DNA from: Methyloversatilis sp.
GTDB taxonomy: Bacteria > Pseudomonadota > Gammaproteobacteria > Burkholderiales > Rhodocyclaceae
Reading direction: 5' to 3'
DNA: 64,000 nucleotides
Assembly: GCF_030698125.1 (NCBI RefSeq)
Contig: NZ_JAUYNV010000058.1
Location: 1-64,000, forward strand
Under the pieces are notes generated by a model, which worked only from the letters and a program-made list of their open reading frames with translations, was not told where the DNA came from and did no database searches. Shown piece after piece: positions 1 to 7,970 of this stretch. The translations under genes and the position numbers were made by a program. The first letter of the stretch is position 1. Every line of letters begins with the position of its first letter.

Positions 1-73
1 TCTGCCCATCCTTGATCCGTTTGACCGCCAGTTCCTTGAACTCGGTCGTGTATGCCTGTTTCGGTATCTTCAT
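1..73 (-). CDS. IS3-type transposase OrfA, N-terminus (cut by window edge)
   Basis: Read leftward, an ATG at 73 opens a frame that stays open to the window edge and gives 24 residues beginning MKIPKQAYTTEFKELAVKRI. This matches the start of the helix-turn-helix OrfA proteins of IS3-family elements, which bind the element ends. A purine-rich ribosome site (GGAAGGCAGGAA) lies just upstream. The rest of the element is outside the window. The IS end probably lies near 110-125, where the sequence reads CTTGGCAGACGAAATTTCG, but no second end is available to confirm it. Family is clear from the start motif; group is not. Confidence 0.7.
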   Translation of the reverse strand, partial: MKIPKQAYTTEFKELAVKRIKDGQ

Positions 74-315
74 TTCCTGCCTTCCAAAAGTGACGCTAAT
101 TCTAGGTCACCCTTGGCAGACGAAATTTCGGGGGAAGCTCAGAAAACGTTCTATTCGCTGCGCCCATTTCGATCGAAGGCAGACCGAAATCAACCATCGC
201 TGTTTTGAGGCTTCTTTTCTTTTCAGCCATGTGTGTGTTGGTCTTCGTCTCAGCGTCCTAAGACGCGAAGCACCCATCACTTTGATCCATTGATAGCCAA
301 ACAGTGCTTGCCGTC

Positions 316-360
316 GTGTCCCCCTAAAGCCGGCGCTCACCCCCGGCTTTAGGGGGACAC
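316..360. repeat. Perfect 18-bp inverted repeat
   Basis: Arms at 316-333 (GTGTCCCCCTAAAGCCGG) and 343-360 are exact reverse complements around a 9-nt loop. The arms are G/C-rich and there is no T-run on either side, so this is not a typical intrinsic terminator. Part of the arm (CCCCCTAAAG) recurs at 649-658 beside the nested palindromes, which suggests the two structures are related. Confidence 0.85.
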
Positions 361-488
361 GCACCGCGTGCGCTGGGATCATCTCGACCCAAAACGCTTC
401 AAAAAGGGAAAGTAATACTTTTGGCTGCTTTCCCTCCCCCAATTTGGGTTTTCTCCTCTTTACGTTATCACTACACGAAGTTTTCGCC

Positions 489-508
489 TTCTCACAACCT
501 TGTGAGAA
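489..508. repeat. Perfect 9-bp inverted repeat
   Basis: TTCTCACAA at 489-497 and TTGTGAGAA at 500-508 are exact reverse complements separated by CC. The AT-rich, almost loop-free form is more like a protein-binding operator than an RNA hairpin. No gene starts nearby. Confidence 0.7.
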
Positions 509-580
509 AACTTGATGCTCGCGCTTACAGTGCTCGCGAAAAAAGACAACCTTACTCTTTTAAGCTCACTCAGGTTTTTA

Positions 581-750
581 AGATTTCTCTTGTAGATAAG
601 GATCCTTTCCCCCCGCATTTACAGCGCCGTCTGTCGCGCTGTAAAAGCTCCCCCTAAAGGGCGTGAGGCGTCGGAAAAGCTCCCGACGCCTATATTCTGC
701 GCATGCGCAGAATATTCTTGAAAGGATCCCTTGTAAATCGCAAGAAATCT
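581..750. repeat. Nested inverted-repeat cluster
   Basis: Three stem-loops sit inside an outer inverted repeat. Outer arms: AGATTTCTCTTG at 581-592 pairs (one base bulged) with CAAGAAATCT at 741-750, and GGATCCTTTC at 600-609 pairs exactly with GAAAGGATCC at 720-729. Inside are a 10-bp hairpin (618-627/636-645), a 9-bp hairpin (666-674/683-691) and a perfect 24-bp palindrome (692-715, centred on GCATGC). The whole could extrude as a cruciform or fold as one branched RNA or single-stranded DNA. No T-run follows, so termination is not its obvious role. Confidence 0.85.
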
Positions 751-1254
751 AATGTGTCAAGTTTTGTGAGCCTAAGCAAAAAATTGGGTTGTCTCTTTAA
801 AAAGTTTTCACGCCTGCCCTTAAAGACATCTATCAGTGACCAAGAACTCATGGATTGAGGTACATCTGGTGTTCAGTTACTCATCGATGAACGCCAGGTC
901 AATCAGCGAAGCTCCGAAACGATGTAACCGTTACCTAATCGATGAACACTCGTTGCTCGTTTGATGGTTTTCTAACGTGCACTTCCGCAGGGCCTTCTGG
1001 CACCGCGCCAGAGGTACTCCGCGATTGCAAGATCGTGGTCGTGGGCGACCGCCTTTGTGCGAGAAGGGAATAACCCTGTATTTTTTGGAGTTTTTCTACT
1101 TTAAAGCCCCTGAATCTGGCGTTTTTACAGTTTTCGACGCAAAATAAAACAGTGTTCTGCCCATCCATGTCCGCTCACTTGACAGACTGCACGTTTGGGG
1201 TAGCGCACCTAAAATTTGAAGTTTTATAGATATCTGACACCTAGAGAGTGAAAA

Positions 1255-1593
1255 ATGGCTACTTATAAAGAACTGACGGCTCAGCTCCAGGCTCTTTCTG
1301 CCAAAGCAGAAGAAGCCCGAGTACAAGAGTTAGGCGAGGCAATTCAAAAAATCATTGAGTTAATGACCGAGTACGACATTTCTCTCTCAGAGATCAACAA
1401 GGCGCTTCCAGCGAAACTCAAGGCAGCCACAAAGACAAGTAGCAGCCCAAAGCCCGGAAAGACAAAGGGCGTAGCGTTTCGTGATTCGGTGACCGGAAGG
1501 GAATGGAACGGGCATGGCCGCCCTCCCGCTTGGGTTCTAGAAGCGGACCGCACCGCCGGGGGGCGTGAGCAATACAGGGTAAGTCAAGACTGA
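1255..1593 (+). CDS. H-NS family nucleoid-associated protein
   Basis: The 112-residue product has the layout of H-NS/MvaT-like silencers: a helical N-terminal oligomerisation half (residues 1-60, rich in E, K, L and Q), a charged linker (SSSPKPGKTKG), and a C-terminal DNA-binding domain with the family signature FRDSVTGREWNGHGRPPAWV (about residues 74-93). The GHGRPP loop is the minor-groove hook that prefers AT-rich DNA. A purine-rich site (AGAGAGTGAAAA) precedes the ATG, and an intrinsic terminator follows at 1614, so it is a single-gene unit. Island-borne copies often silence their own element; that role here is inferred. Confidence 0.9.
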   Translation: MATYKELTAQLQALSAKAEEARVQELGEAIQKIIELMTEYDISLSEINKALPAKLKAATKTSSSPKPGKTKGVAFRDSVTGREWNGHGRPPAWVLEADRTAGGREQYRVSQD

Positions 1594-1613
1594 AGTGCGA
1601 CTTTCCTGACGGG

Positions 1614-1651
1614 CAAAAAATAGGGGCCGAGTTTTTCGCCCCTATTTTTTG
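1614..1651 (+). terminator. Intrinsic terminator after the H-NS gene
   Basis: CAAAAAATAGGGGC (1614-1627) pairs exactly with 1638-1651 around a 10-nt loop. The right arm ends in a run of six T, so the hairpin could work in both directions. It lies 20 bp after the H-NS stop codon and separates that gene from the AAA+ operon. Confidence 0.9.
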
Positions 1652-1715
1652 TATTTTCTTGCGGCTTTACTGTCTTTATTGTTAAATAGCCCGACTACAT
1701 ACAAAGTCAACGGGC

Positions 1716-3251
1716 ATGTTTCAGGCCAAAGTCAAGGGTTTCATTGGCAGTCCTCGTGGGTACAAGAGTTACGTTTCTGGATTGAGGCGGCTGCTGTCTG
1801 TTCGCTGGCCTTTTGCATCCCAAGTATCTGGATTCCTTCCACCGGGTTATGCACGACTTCTTCCACGCTTCCTGGGTGAGGTGACGCGAATCGTCGGAAA
1901 GGACGATCTTTCTTCGAAAGACTTCTTTCTTCACGTTCGTTTCTCTAGACGGCTCGATGTATATGTCCATCTCGATGGGGCGAACCCTCAGGTTCTTGAG
2001 GCTCTGAGTGACATTGCCCGTGACTTCCGACACCGGACCGGTGCTCTGTGTGCCTTCTGTGGAGAGGACAGCACACAAACCAGTGCGTTCTGTGAAGCCC
2101 ACGAGCACCTCGCAGGATTTCCAATCGCTGAGTGGTTCGGTAGAGCGATTGAGAAGATGCAGGTTGTTGAGCTCAGCGACCCCTCGTCAAGCATTGAAGA
2201 GATTGAAGTCGAAAGTGCAGCGAGCAAAACAAGTGAGTTTTCCGAGGCCGTCGGCGAGGCGCAGGCAGATGAGCCTTGCGAGGTGGAGGAACACCCCTCT
2301 GTACTACTCTGGCGGTGCGATGAGCTTGAGTCCATCGAGTCACAGGGGGCTCACCTTGATCGAGATAGTTCATCGCGGATTCGGGGTGTCATCAAAACCC
2401 TGGAACAGCTCTCGGCGAGGCGAAGTCTTTTGCGCTACTCCTCGGACGTCTTTGATTATCTTGATTATCTGCTGCGTATCTTCCCAAATTTCAACGATGT
2501 CATCGAGTATGTCCGCTCGCAAGCCCACCTCGCTGCACTGGGTAGTGGAGTCATTGCGCTGGAACCTCTGTTGCTGAGTGGACCGCCAGGTTGCGGCAAG
2601 ACGACATTCGCTCAAGCGCTACGCGAAGTGCTCGGATACGAGAAACACCTGCACCTTGACATGGCATCGGCACAAACCGGAGCGCAACTGAGCGGCAGCG
2701 AAACATATTGGGCGAATGCGCATCCTGGGGAGTTCTTCTGGCATCTAGTCAGATCCCCCGTTGCCAATCCTTTTGTGCTGCTCGATGAAATCGATAAGGC
2801 ATCAGTGGATCGGTACCCGCCGACAAACGCGCTCTACAGCCTACTGGAGCGTCGGACAGCAAATGAGTTTCGCGAGTTATCGCTCCCTTGGCTGGCGCTG
2901 GACGCGAGCCATGTGCAATGGATTGCAACGTGCAATCGGTTGCACAAGATCGATTCGCCACTGCGACAGCGGTTCCTCGTGTTCGAGATCCCGCGACCAT
3001 CTCCTGAACAGTCAGCGCAGATCGTTCTTTCTGTCTTCACGCAGTTGCGTCGAGAGTGTTCATGGGCAACACAGGTGGACCCCCCAATACAACCGCACAT
3101 CCTCCATCACTTGGCCAAACTTCCGCCGAGGCGAATTCGTCAGCAACTGACCGTGATGTACGGCAGAGCACTGGCAGCGGGCAGACGTTACGTCTCTATG
3201 GACGACTGTCTTCCGTCGGATTGGCTTCGTCTAAGCGAGACGGTGCACTGA
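1716..3251 (+). CDS. Lon/MoxR-like AAA+ ATPase with zinc-binding N-terminus
   Basis: This 511-residue protein carries one complete AAA+ module in its C-terminal half: Walker A GPPGCGKT (289-296), Walker B VLLDEID (354-360), sensor-1 ATCN (404-407), an arginine in LRQRF (416-420) and a sensor-2-like PPRRIRQQ (470-477). The NALYSLLE helix and the NRLHKIDSPLRQRF stretch recall the ATPase domain of Lon, but no serine-lysine protease domain follows. The N-terminus (about 55-135) has a zinc-knuckle-like CAFC-x10-CEAH (112-129) that resembles the next gene product. An acidic, low-complexity linker covers about 150-200. It is probably a remodelling ATPase; the substrate is unknown. It abuts the next gene with no gap. 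Confidence 0.75.
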   Translation: MFQAKVKGFIGSPRGYKSYVSGLRRLLSVRWPFASQVSGFLPPGYARLLPRFLGEVTRIVGKDDLSSKDFFLHVRFSRRLDVYVHLDGANPQVLEALSDIARDFRHRTGALCAFCGEDSTQTSAFCEAHEHLAGFPIAEWFGRAIEKMQVVELSDPSSSIEEIEVESAASKTSEFSEAVGEAQADEPCEVEEHPSVLLWRCDELESIESQGAHLDRDSSSRIRGVIKTLEQLSARRSLLRYSSDVFDYLDYLLRIFPNFNDVIEYVRSQAHLAALGSGVIALEPLLLSGPPGCGKTTFAQALREVLGYEKHLHLDMASAQTGAQLSGSETYWANAHPGEFFWHLVRSPVANPFVLLDEIDKASVDRYPPTNALYSLLERRTANEFRELSLPWLALDASHVQWIATCNRLHKIDSPLRQRFLVFEIPRPSPEQSAQIVLSVFTQLRRECSWATQVDPPIQPHILHHLAKLPPRRIRQQLTVMYGRALAAGRRYVSMDDCLPSDWLRLSETVH

Positions 3252-3668
3252 TTGAGGGAAGATCTTGTACAGATGTTGGTTGAGCGCTATCCGATTTTCA
3301 TGCGGGGGATTGGAGGCACTTTTCGGCCCGAACTCCGTTACGGAGTATTCGAGTGTGGTGACGGGTGGTTCGAGATCCTGGATCGATTTTGCTTTCAGTG
3401 CGAGTCGTCCGTGCGCTACACGGTCGAGAGAAAATCGGGGCACATCAAGGATCAGGCCCTGCTCGTGCGCATCAAGAACAAGTTTGGAGAGATGCGAATT
3501 TCCGTGGCGCAATCGAACCCCCATATTTCGCGCTGTTCCACGGTGGCACAGATGCACGCGCGTGAGACCTGCGAACTTTGCGGACTGCCAGGTCACATGA
3601 CAAAAGGTAGATGGCTACAAGTCCTGTGTAGTCAATGTCAAAACAAGTCAGGAGAGAAAATCTATTAA
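3252..3668 (+). CDS. Small zinc-knuckle protein of phage/island type
   Basis: The 138-residue product starts at a TTG directly after the stop of the AAA+ gene, which implies translational coupling. An N-terminal ERYPIFMRGI...FECGDGWFEILD segment and a C-terminal four-cysteine knuckle (C107-x2-C110, C126-x2-C129) are joined by a KNKFGEMRISV strand. This pattern is one I know from hypothetical proteins of phages and genomic islands with no assigned function. The same FGEM-like strand plus zinc-knuckle plan occurs in the N-terminus of the AAA+ protein, so the two may share a partner or assemble together. No catalytic motif is visible. Confidence 0.65.
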   Translation: MREDLVQMLVERYPIFMRGIGGTFRPELRYGVFECGDGWFEILDRFCFQCESSVRYTVERKSGHIKDQALLVRIKNKFGEMRISVAQSNPHISRCSTVAQMHARETCELCGLPGHMTKGRWLQVLCSQCQNKSGEKIY

Positions 3669-3697
3669 TGGCTGGAAAAAAAGAGGGATGGTGAAGG

Positions 3698-4450
3698 ATG
3701 GCGATAGCAGACGGCGACTTTCTTGCTGAAATGTGGCGGAGTTCGGCACGGCAACTTCAGGGCGTAGAAGCACATGTTGTCAATTGCCTGATCCGACGCT
3801 ACGGCTCGGCATCAGAGATCGAACTGCTGGATGACACGGGTTTGTCTGCGCCCGCGTACCGGCTCACTCGGCAGAGTCTGATCCGAAGCGGATGGTTAAA
3901 AGCGAAGCGAGGCCCCGGACGACGCGTGTGCTTCAACAGTGACTCCGGAGAGATGGATGCCGGCCTCTTTGCGCCGGCCATCCCAGTGGAGCAATGGAAA
4001 GAGAATCAGTACTACGGCCCCTTGGCGCTGGCGTTCGAGCGGGGCATGTCGATTGTACTTGGGCGTCCGCTCGCTATAAAGATCTGTGCCCACGAAGGAA
4101 AACGACACGCCAGAGGATGGGGATCCTGTCCTGATGCGCGCGGCTACCTGCGCAATGACACGGGACAACTTGTCACGACATCTCCTGCTGTCACTGTCGA
4201 GTTCAAACGAGCCCCCGTAGCCGACGCGCAGGCGATCTACGTCGCCCACAACCAAATGCGGGTCGAGGGCGCCCGTGCAGCATGTGTGGTGATCGGGGCC
4301 TTCTCCTGCACGCATGTCGCGACGCTACGCAAGAAGATGCCCGCGATGATTCAGCGAGGCATGGAACTCGGCGTTGGCATCCTTGTAGTTTCGCCTGGTG
4401 AGCAAGGGTTACGCTGGACTGTCCTTCTGCGTCCACGTTGTAGTGTCTGA
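3698..4450 (+). CDS. Winged-helix plus PD-(D/E)XK-like protein, putative nuclease
   Basis: This 250-residue protein is not a family I can name. Residues about 15-80 look like a winged-helix domain (HVVNCLIRRYG...PAYRLTRQSLIRSGWLKAK...GRRVCF). The C-terminal half has the order expected of a restriction-endonuclease fold: a tryptophan-rich lead (GWGSCPD, aspartate 146), then VTVEFKR (E168-x-K170) on the next strand, then a helix containing HNQMRVEG and an alternating hydrophobic strand (ACVVIGA). HTH-plus-nuclease fusions of this sort (COG2958-like) are known in mobile DNA. A good ribosome site (GGTGAAGG) lies 29 bp after the previous gene. Nuclease activity is inferred from motif order only. 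Confidence 0.55.
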   Translation: MAIADGDFLAEMWRSSARQLQGVEAHVVNCLIRRYGSASEIELLDDTGLSAPAYRLTRQSLIRSGWLKAKRGPGRRVCFNSDSGEMDAGLFAPAIPVEQWKENQYYGPLALAFERGMSIVLGRPLAIKICAHEGKRHARGWGSCPDARGYLRNDTGQLVTTSPAVTVEFKRAPVADAQAIYVAHNQMRVEGARAACVVIGAFSCTHVATLRKKMPAMIQRGMELGVGILVVSPGEQGLRWTVLLRPRCSV

Positions 4451-5127
4451 CACCGTGATATCGAGGAAGTCCTCTTAACGTCGGATGCCCTCGTCAGCGA
4501 AATACCCAGGGTAAGCCGATATCAGGCGGACGCCCTGTCAAGCCGACACACCTCAACTACCTGCGCCTGCGCCCGCATATGGATATGCGGGCCGCGCCGA
4601 GCACGATCGCCCTGGGCGCAAACGCGTGCTGACTTCGCCCTCTAGCCTTGAGACGGACGGTGCGCAACTTGGGCCTCGTTCGTCCCGAATCGACGGTTCT
4701 TCGACCGTAATCCTTCTGGTTTTCCGGCGCTTGTCCCATTACGCGGACGCCCGTAGCGCATTCAACATTCCGGTCACGGATTCTCGTGTGTTCTTGCCGC
4801 GGGTCCCTGGCACGTAAGTCCGTTGATCAAAACCATGCAGTGCGATGGCCAAGTGACTGCACATCTATAAGGATGCGATCACGACTTTTACTCTAAATGC
4901 CCACTTTAACAAGCTCGATTGAAAAGCAATTGAAGTCAGGGCGGGCTTTTGTCCATCAAATCGCGCGCTATTTGTAGGAAAAATAGACTCCATTCGCCAG
5001 GGTGCCTTTGTGCACCCGAGAAAATGCCAGTGGTTCATTATATATATAATTTACTTATTTGCTGCGTCTCATATATTGAGTTTGGCATTTGCCAAAAGAC
5101 CTTGTGCAACTACTCAATTTATTCGCC
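4451..5127. other. Gene-free stretch between the operon and the excisionase
   Basis: No convincing coding frame. It contains a near-perfect palindrome at 4571-4592 and an AT-rich tract (5036-5066, repeated TATA) just upstream of the excisionase gene. The tract could hold that gene's promoter. Nothing else recognisable was seen. Confidence 0.5.
4571..4592. repeat. 10-bp inverted repeat
   Basis: GCCCGCATAT and ATATGCGGGC are exact reverse complements separated by GG. There is no flanking T-run. It may be an operator or a remnant element end; the role is unknown. Confidence 0.7.
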
Positions 5128-5430
5128 ATGAGAAAAACACTTATTGTTTCGGAAGTCTCGACTTTTCTGCGTCTCCACAAGGTGACGGTCAGCGAAATGG
5201 CGAGGAAAGGTCGTTTGCCTGCCGCAAAAGTCGGCGGCAAGTGGATCTTTTTTCTTGATGAAATTGAGCAGTTTGTGCAAGAGAGCGCCACATTCAAGTT
5301 ACAAGAAAAGGATATTTCGGAAAAATGGCCCTATTCAAACGGAAAGACTCTCAGTTCTTCTGGATCAAGATATCCTTCACTGGAGGACCGCCTATACAGG
5401 AAAGCACTGGGACTTCCAATAAAAAGCTAG
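5128..5430 (+). CDS. Excisionase-like helix-turn-helix protein
   Basis: From the ATG at 5128 the product (100 residues) begins MRKTLIVSEVSTFLRLHKVT and continues through a MerR/excisionase-type winged helix (VSEMARKGRLPAAKVGGKWIF), the fold of recombination directionality factors and short DNA-binding domain proteins. A TTG at 5089 would add 13 residues, but those do not look like family sequence. Its 3' end overlaps the integrase start by 106 bp in another frame. Residues after about 60 look unlike the family, so functional length may be shorter. It probably biases the adjacent integrase toward excision or regulates it. Confidence 0.7.
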   Translation: MRKTLIVSEVSTFLRLHKVTVSEMARKGRLPAAKVGGKWIFFLDEIEQFVQESATFKLQEKDISEKWPYSNGKTLSSSGSRYPSLEDRLYRKALGLPIKS

Positions 5431-6407
5431 CGAAGGAGTATCACGACCGTCGCCAAGCTGAGATATGGGAGATGCGTCGCCTAAACGTGCGCGCGAAGTA
5501 CTCATGGAAAAAGGCTGCGGCGCGTTGGCTCAGCGAACGCGCATATAAGCGCACGATCGATGCAGATCGAAAAAAGCTGTGCTGGCTTGATACTTATCTG
5601 GCAGATTGCACGCTCGATCAGATCGATCGAGAGCTGCTTGAACGAATTCGACTCGCGAAGACGGAGGAAGCGTCCTCGACGACAGCCAATCGTTACATGG
5701 CGCTTGTGCGGGCGATCCTAAGATGTGCGCAAATTGAATGGGCGGTGATTGACCAAGTGCCCTCCGTCAGGATGACGCGAGAGAACAATGCCCGTGATCG
5801 CATGCTCAGTGAAGCGGAACTCCGACGCCTGTTGGCTGAGTTGCCTCCCCACCAGAGAGATATTGCGCTTTTTGCGCTGCTGACCGGTCTGCGACAAAGT
5901 AACGTGCTCAACCTCATGTGGTCGCATGTCGACCTTGAGCGACAGCATGCATTCGTGCCGCGCGATCAATCCAAGAACGGTCAAAGCATCCCCGTTCCAC
6001 TGAGCCCGCATGCCTTGAGTGTTTTGGAGCGACAAAAGGGCAAGCATCCGACACACGTTTTCAGTTTCAAGGGAAAGCCCATGAAGTCGGTGAATACCCG
6101 TGCGTGGCACCTTGCCTTAAGTCGAGCCGGGATCGAGAACTTCCGTTGGCATGACCTGCGTCATTCCTGGGCCAGCTTGCAGATTCGCAATGGCACTTCA
6201 CTGTACGAACTCCAGAAACTGGGGGGCTGGAAGTCCGACGCCATGGTGCAACGATATGCGCACCTTGCTGCAGACCAACTCAAGGTCGCAGCGGCGCGCA
6301 TCGATCTGGGGGTGCCCGCCGACCTCGTCAATGCGGAAGACAACCTCCCCCGTGACGCTGACGCGGCACTACGGGAAAAGGAGTCGCCGTCGAAAGACGA
6401 GCACTAG
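5325..6407 (+). CDS. Tyrosine-recombinase integrase of a genomic island
   Basis: The 360-residue protein has the three-part plan of phage and island integrases: an N-terminal arm-binding segment, a SAM-like core-binding domain (about 55-145), and a catalytic domain with all key residues: R190 (LLTGLRQSN), K217 (SKNGQSIPV), H276 and R279 (HDLRHSW), W302 in place of the second histidine (LGGWKS), and nucleophile Y311 (RYAHL). It looks intact. The gene reads toward a minus-strand terminator at 6425, the same layout as the decayed copy that abuts tRNA-Lys at 12818-12980, so tRNA-Lys is the likely attachment site. The start ATG is preceded by CGGAAAA. Confidence 0.92.
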   Translation: MALFKRKDSQFFWIKISFTGGPPIQESTGTSNKKLAKEYHDRRQAEIWEMRRLNVRAKYSWKKAAARWLSERAYKRTIDADRKKLCWLDTYLADCTLDQIDRELLERIRLAKTEEASSTTANRYMALVRAILRCAQIEWAVIDQVPSVRMTRENNARDRMLSEAELRRLLAELPPHQRDIALFALLTGLRQSNVLNLMWSHVDLERQHAFVPRDQSKNGQSIPVPLSPHALSVLERQKGKHPTHVFSFKGKPMKSVNTRAWHLALSRAGIENFRWHDLRHSWASLQIRNGTSLYELQKLGGWKSDAMVQRYAHLAADQLKVAAARIDLGVPADLVNAEDNLPRDADAALREKESPSKDEH

Positions 6408-6445
6408 CCGCAGAAAACGAAAAAGGCCCGCCGTGATGGCGGGCC
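6408..6445 (-). terminator. Intrinsic terminator convergent on the integrase
   Basis: GGCCCGCC (6425-6432) and GGCGGGCC (6438-6445) form a strong stem with a 5-nt loop. Read on the minus strand it is followed by TTTTTCGTTTTC, an intrinsic-terminator tail, running up to the integrase stop codon. The tRNA-Lys genes have an equivalent minus-strand terminator at 13003-13036, again next to an integrase 3' end. Confidence 0.75.
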
Positions 6446-6688
6446 GTGTGAAGGAGCGGTGGTGGAACGGCACCACGCAACAAACCATAGTACAAAAGCC
6501 TGTTGGGTTAACGAACAAAATTACGCAATTACCCACATCTGCCCACACGAGAAAAGCTTAGACGCATTGGGCAATCCCCATTTCTAGCGGTAGTCAGAAT
6601 TATATTTCATTAAAAGTGCTGACTTCCCTTTCGGGGTGATGCGTTTCGTTCCCTGCAAGGAAATACAGAAAGTGAAGCGCCCCGGGTT
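6446..6688. other. Non-coding stretch before the IS3 element
   Basis: No gene seen. Near the IS start a short block is duplicated: TGAAGCGCCCCGGGTTT occurs at 6673 and again at 6689. An abandoned IS end or a local duplication at the insertion point would explain it. An attachment-site half may lie here, but no copy of the tRNA-Lys 3' end was found by eye. Confidence 0.45.
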
Positions 6689-6738
6689 TGAAGCGCCCCG
6701 GGTTTTGCGGAGGCTCCAACTCTTGAGAAGATGGAGCC

Positions 6739-7059
6739 ATGAACAAGTCAAAGAAGTTCTCCCCTGAAGTACGTCAGCGCGCGGTTCGCCTGGTGCAGGA
6801 ACATCGCGGCGAGTACCCGTCGCTGTGGGCAGCGATCGAATCGATTGCACCGAAGATCGGCTGCGTTCCGCAGACGTTGTTGGACTGGGTCAAACGTCAT
6901 GAGATCGATTCAGTCATACGCGAGGACGTCACCACGGCCGAGACGCAATGCGTCAAGGAGCTCGAACGTGAGGTCAAGGAGCTTCGCCGCGCCAACGAGA
7001 TCCTGAAGCTGGCCAGCGCGTTTTTCGCCCAGGCGGAGCTCGACCGCCGTTTGAAGTGA
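6739..7059 (+). CDS. IS3-group transposase OrfA
   Basis: The 106-residue protein starts [20 protein letters not shown], the standard IS3-group OrfA opening, with a helix-turn-helix (about 30-60, [16 protein letters not shown]) that binds the element ends. A leucine-zipper-like coiled coil ([20 protein letters not shown]) lies near 72-92 and the tail is [20 protein letters not shown] site precedes the ATG. Its stop overlaps the start of orfB, so the OrfAB transposase would be made by frameshifting before the stop. The exact slippery site was not obvious. Confidence 0.93.
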   Translation: MNKSKKFSPEVRQRAVRLVQEHRGEYPSLWAAIESIAPKIGCVPQTLLDWVKRHEIDSVIREDVTTAETQCVKELEREVKELRRANEILKLASAFFAQAELDRRLK

Positions 7060-7970
7060 TGTACGGACTCGTCGACACGCACCGCGACACCCATGGGGTC
7101 GAGCCGATCTGCAAGGCTCTGCAGATTGCCCCGTCGGCCCATCGTAGCTACGCGGCGCGATGCAGTAACGCCTCCTTGCTAAGCGCCAGAGCGAAGCGGG
7201 ACGACGCCCTGCAGCCCCGGATCGAACAGGTCTGGAATGCCAATCTGCAGGTCTATGGCGCAGACAAGGTCTGGAAACAGATGAAGCACGAGGGCGTGGA
7301 GGTGGCGCGTTTCACGGTCGAACGCCTGATGCGCCGGCTGGGCCTTCGGGGCGTGATGCGCGGCAAGGTGGTGCGCACCACCATCAGAGACCACAAGGCG
7401 ACGTGCCCGCTGGACAAGGTCAATCGGCAGTTCCGCGCCGAGCGGCCGAACCAGCTCTGGGTATCGGACTTCACCTATGTCTCGACCTGGCAGGGCTGGT
7501 TGTATGTGGCCTTCGTCGTCGATGTGTTCGCCAGGCGGATCGTGGGCTGGCGCGTGAGCGCTTCGATGAGCACCGACTTCGTATTCGACGCGCTGGAGCA
7601 GGCGCTTTACGCGCGCCAACCGGAGCGTGACAGCAAGCTGATTCACCACTCGGATCGCGGGTCGCAATACGTGTCGATCCGGTACAGCGAACGACTCAGT
7701 GAGGCCGGCGTCGAGCCTTCGGTGGGCAGCAAGAGCGACAGCTACGACAACGCTTTGGCCGAGACCATCAACGGGCTATACAAGGCTGAACTGATCCATC
7801 GCCGTGCGCCGTGGAAGACTCGGGAAGCGGTGGAACTGGCCACGCTGGAATGGGTGTCCTGGTTCAACCACCACCGCCTGTTGGAACCCATCGGCTACAT
7901 TCCGCCAGCAGAAGCAGAGGCAAACTACTATCGGCAACTTACCCGTCAGGCTTCCGCGGTGGAGGCCTGA
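7056..7970 (+). CDS. IS3-group transposase OrfB (DDE integrase domain)
   Basis: The 304-residue catalytic subunit has the rve-type DDE core: first aspartate in [16 protein letters not shown], second in [11 protein letters not shown], and the glutamate in [14 protein letters not shown], spaced as in IS3-family transposases. The N-terminus (HTH_21-like, [17 protein letters not shown]) is complete. The frame opens at a GTG overlapping the orfA stop, and in vivo it is probably expressed mainly as an OrfAB fusion. No frameshift or internal stop was seen, so the element may be active. Confidence 0.93.
   Translation: MMYGLVDTHRDTHGVEPICKALQIAPSAHRSYAARCSNASLLSARAKRDDALQPRIEQVWNANLQVYGADKVWKQMKHEGVEVARFTVERLMRRLGLRGVMRGKVVRTTIRDHKATCPLDKVNRQFRAERPNQLWVSDFTYVSTWQGWLYVAFVVDVFARRIVGWRVSASMSTDFVFDALEQALYARQPERDSKLIHHSDRGSQYVSIRYSERLSEAGVEPSVGSKSDSYDNALAETINGLYKAELIHRRAPWKTREAVELATLEWVSWFNHHRLLEPIGYIPPAEAEANYYRQLTRQASAVEA

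Larger units (their letters stand above)
74..1254. other. Gene-free, palindrome-rich stretch
   Basis: No reading frame here has a credible ribosome site plus a recognisable or compositionally convincing product; the open frames are short and overlap on both strands. What it does hold is a run of inverted repeats (316-360, 489-508 and the nested set 581-750) and two imperfect direct repeats: a TTGGGTTnTCTC-type motif near 440-460 and 783-800, and GTTAC-n2/3-ATCGATGAAC at 876-892 and 930-947. A regulatory, replication or transfer-origin role is possible but unproven. It lies between an IS end and the H-NS gene of the island. Confidence 0.6.

Noticed and set aside
107-1326. Short open frames on both strands between the left IS end and the H-NS gene
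   Set aside because: No ribosome sites, no recognisable products, and they overlap strong palindromes; the region is better read as non-coding.
6446-6688. Attachment-site half (copy of the tRNA-Lys 3' end) beside the intact integrase
   Set aside because: By eye no stretch matches the tRNA 3' half; only the terminator layout is shared with the tRNA locus.
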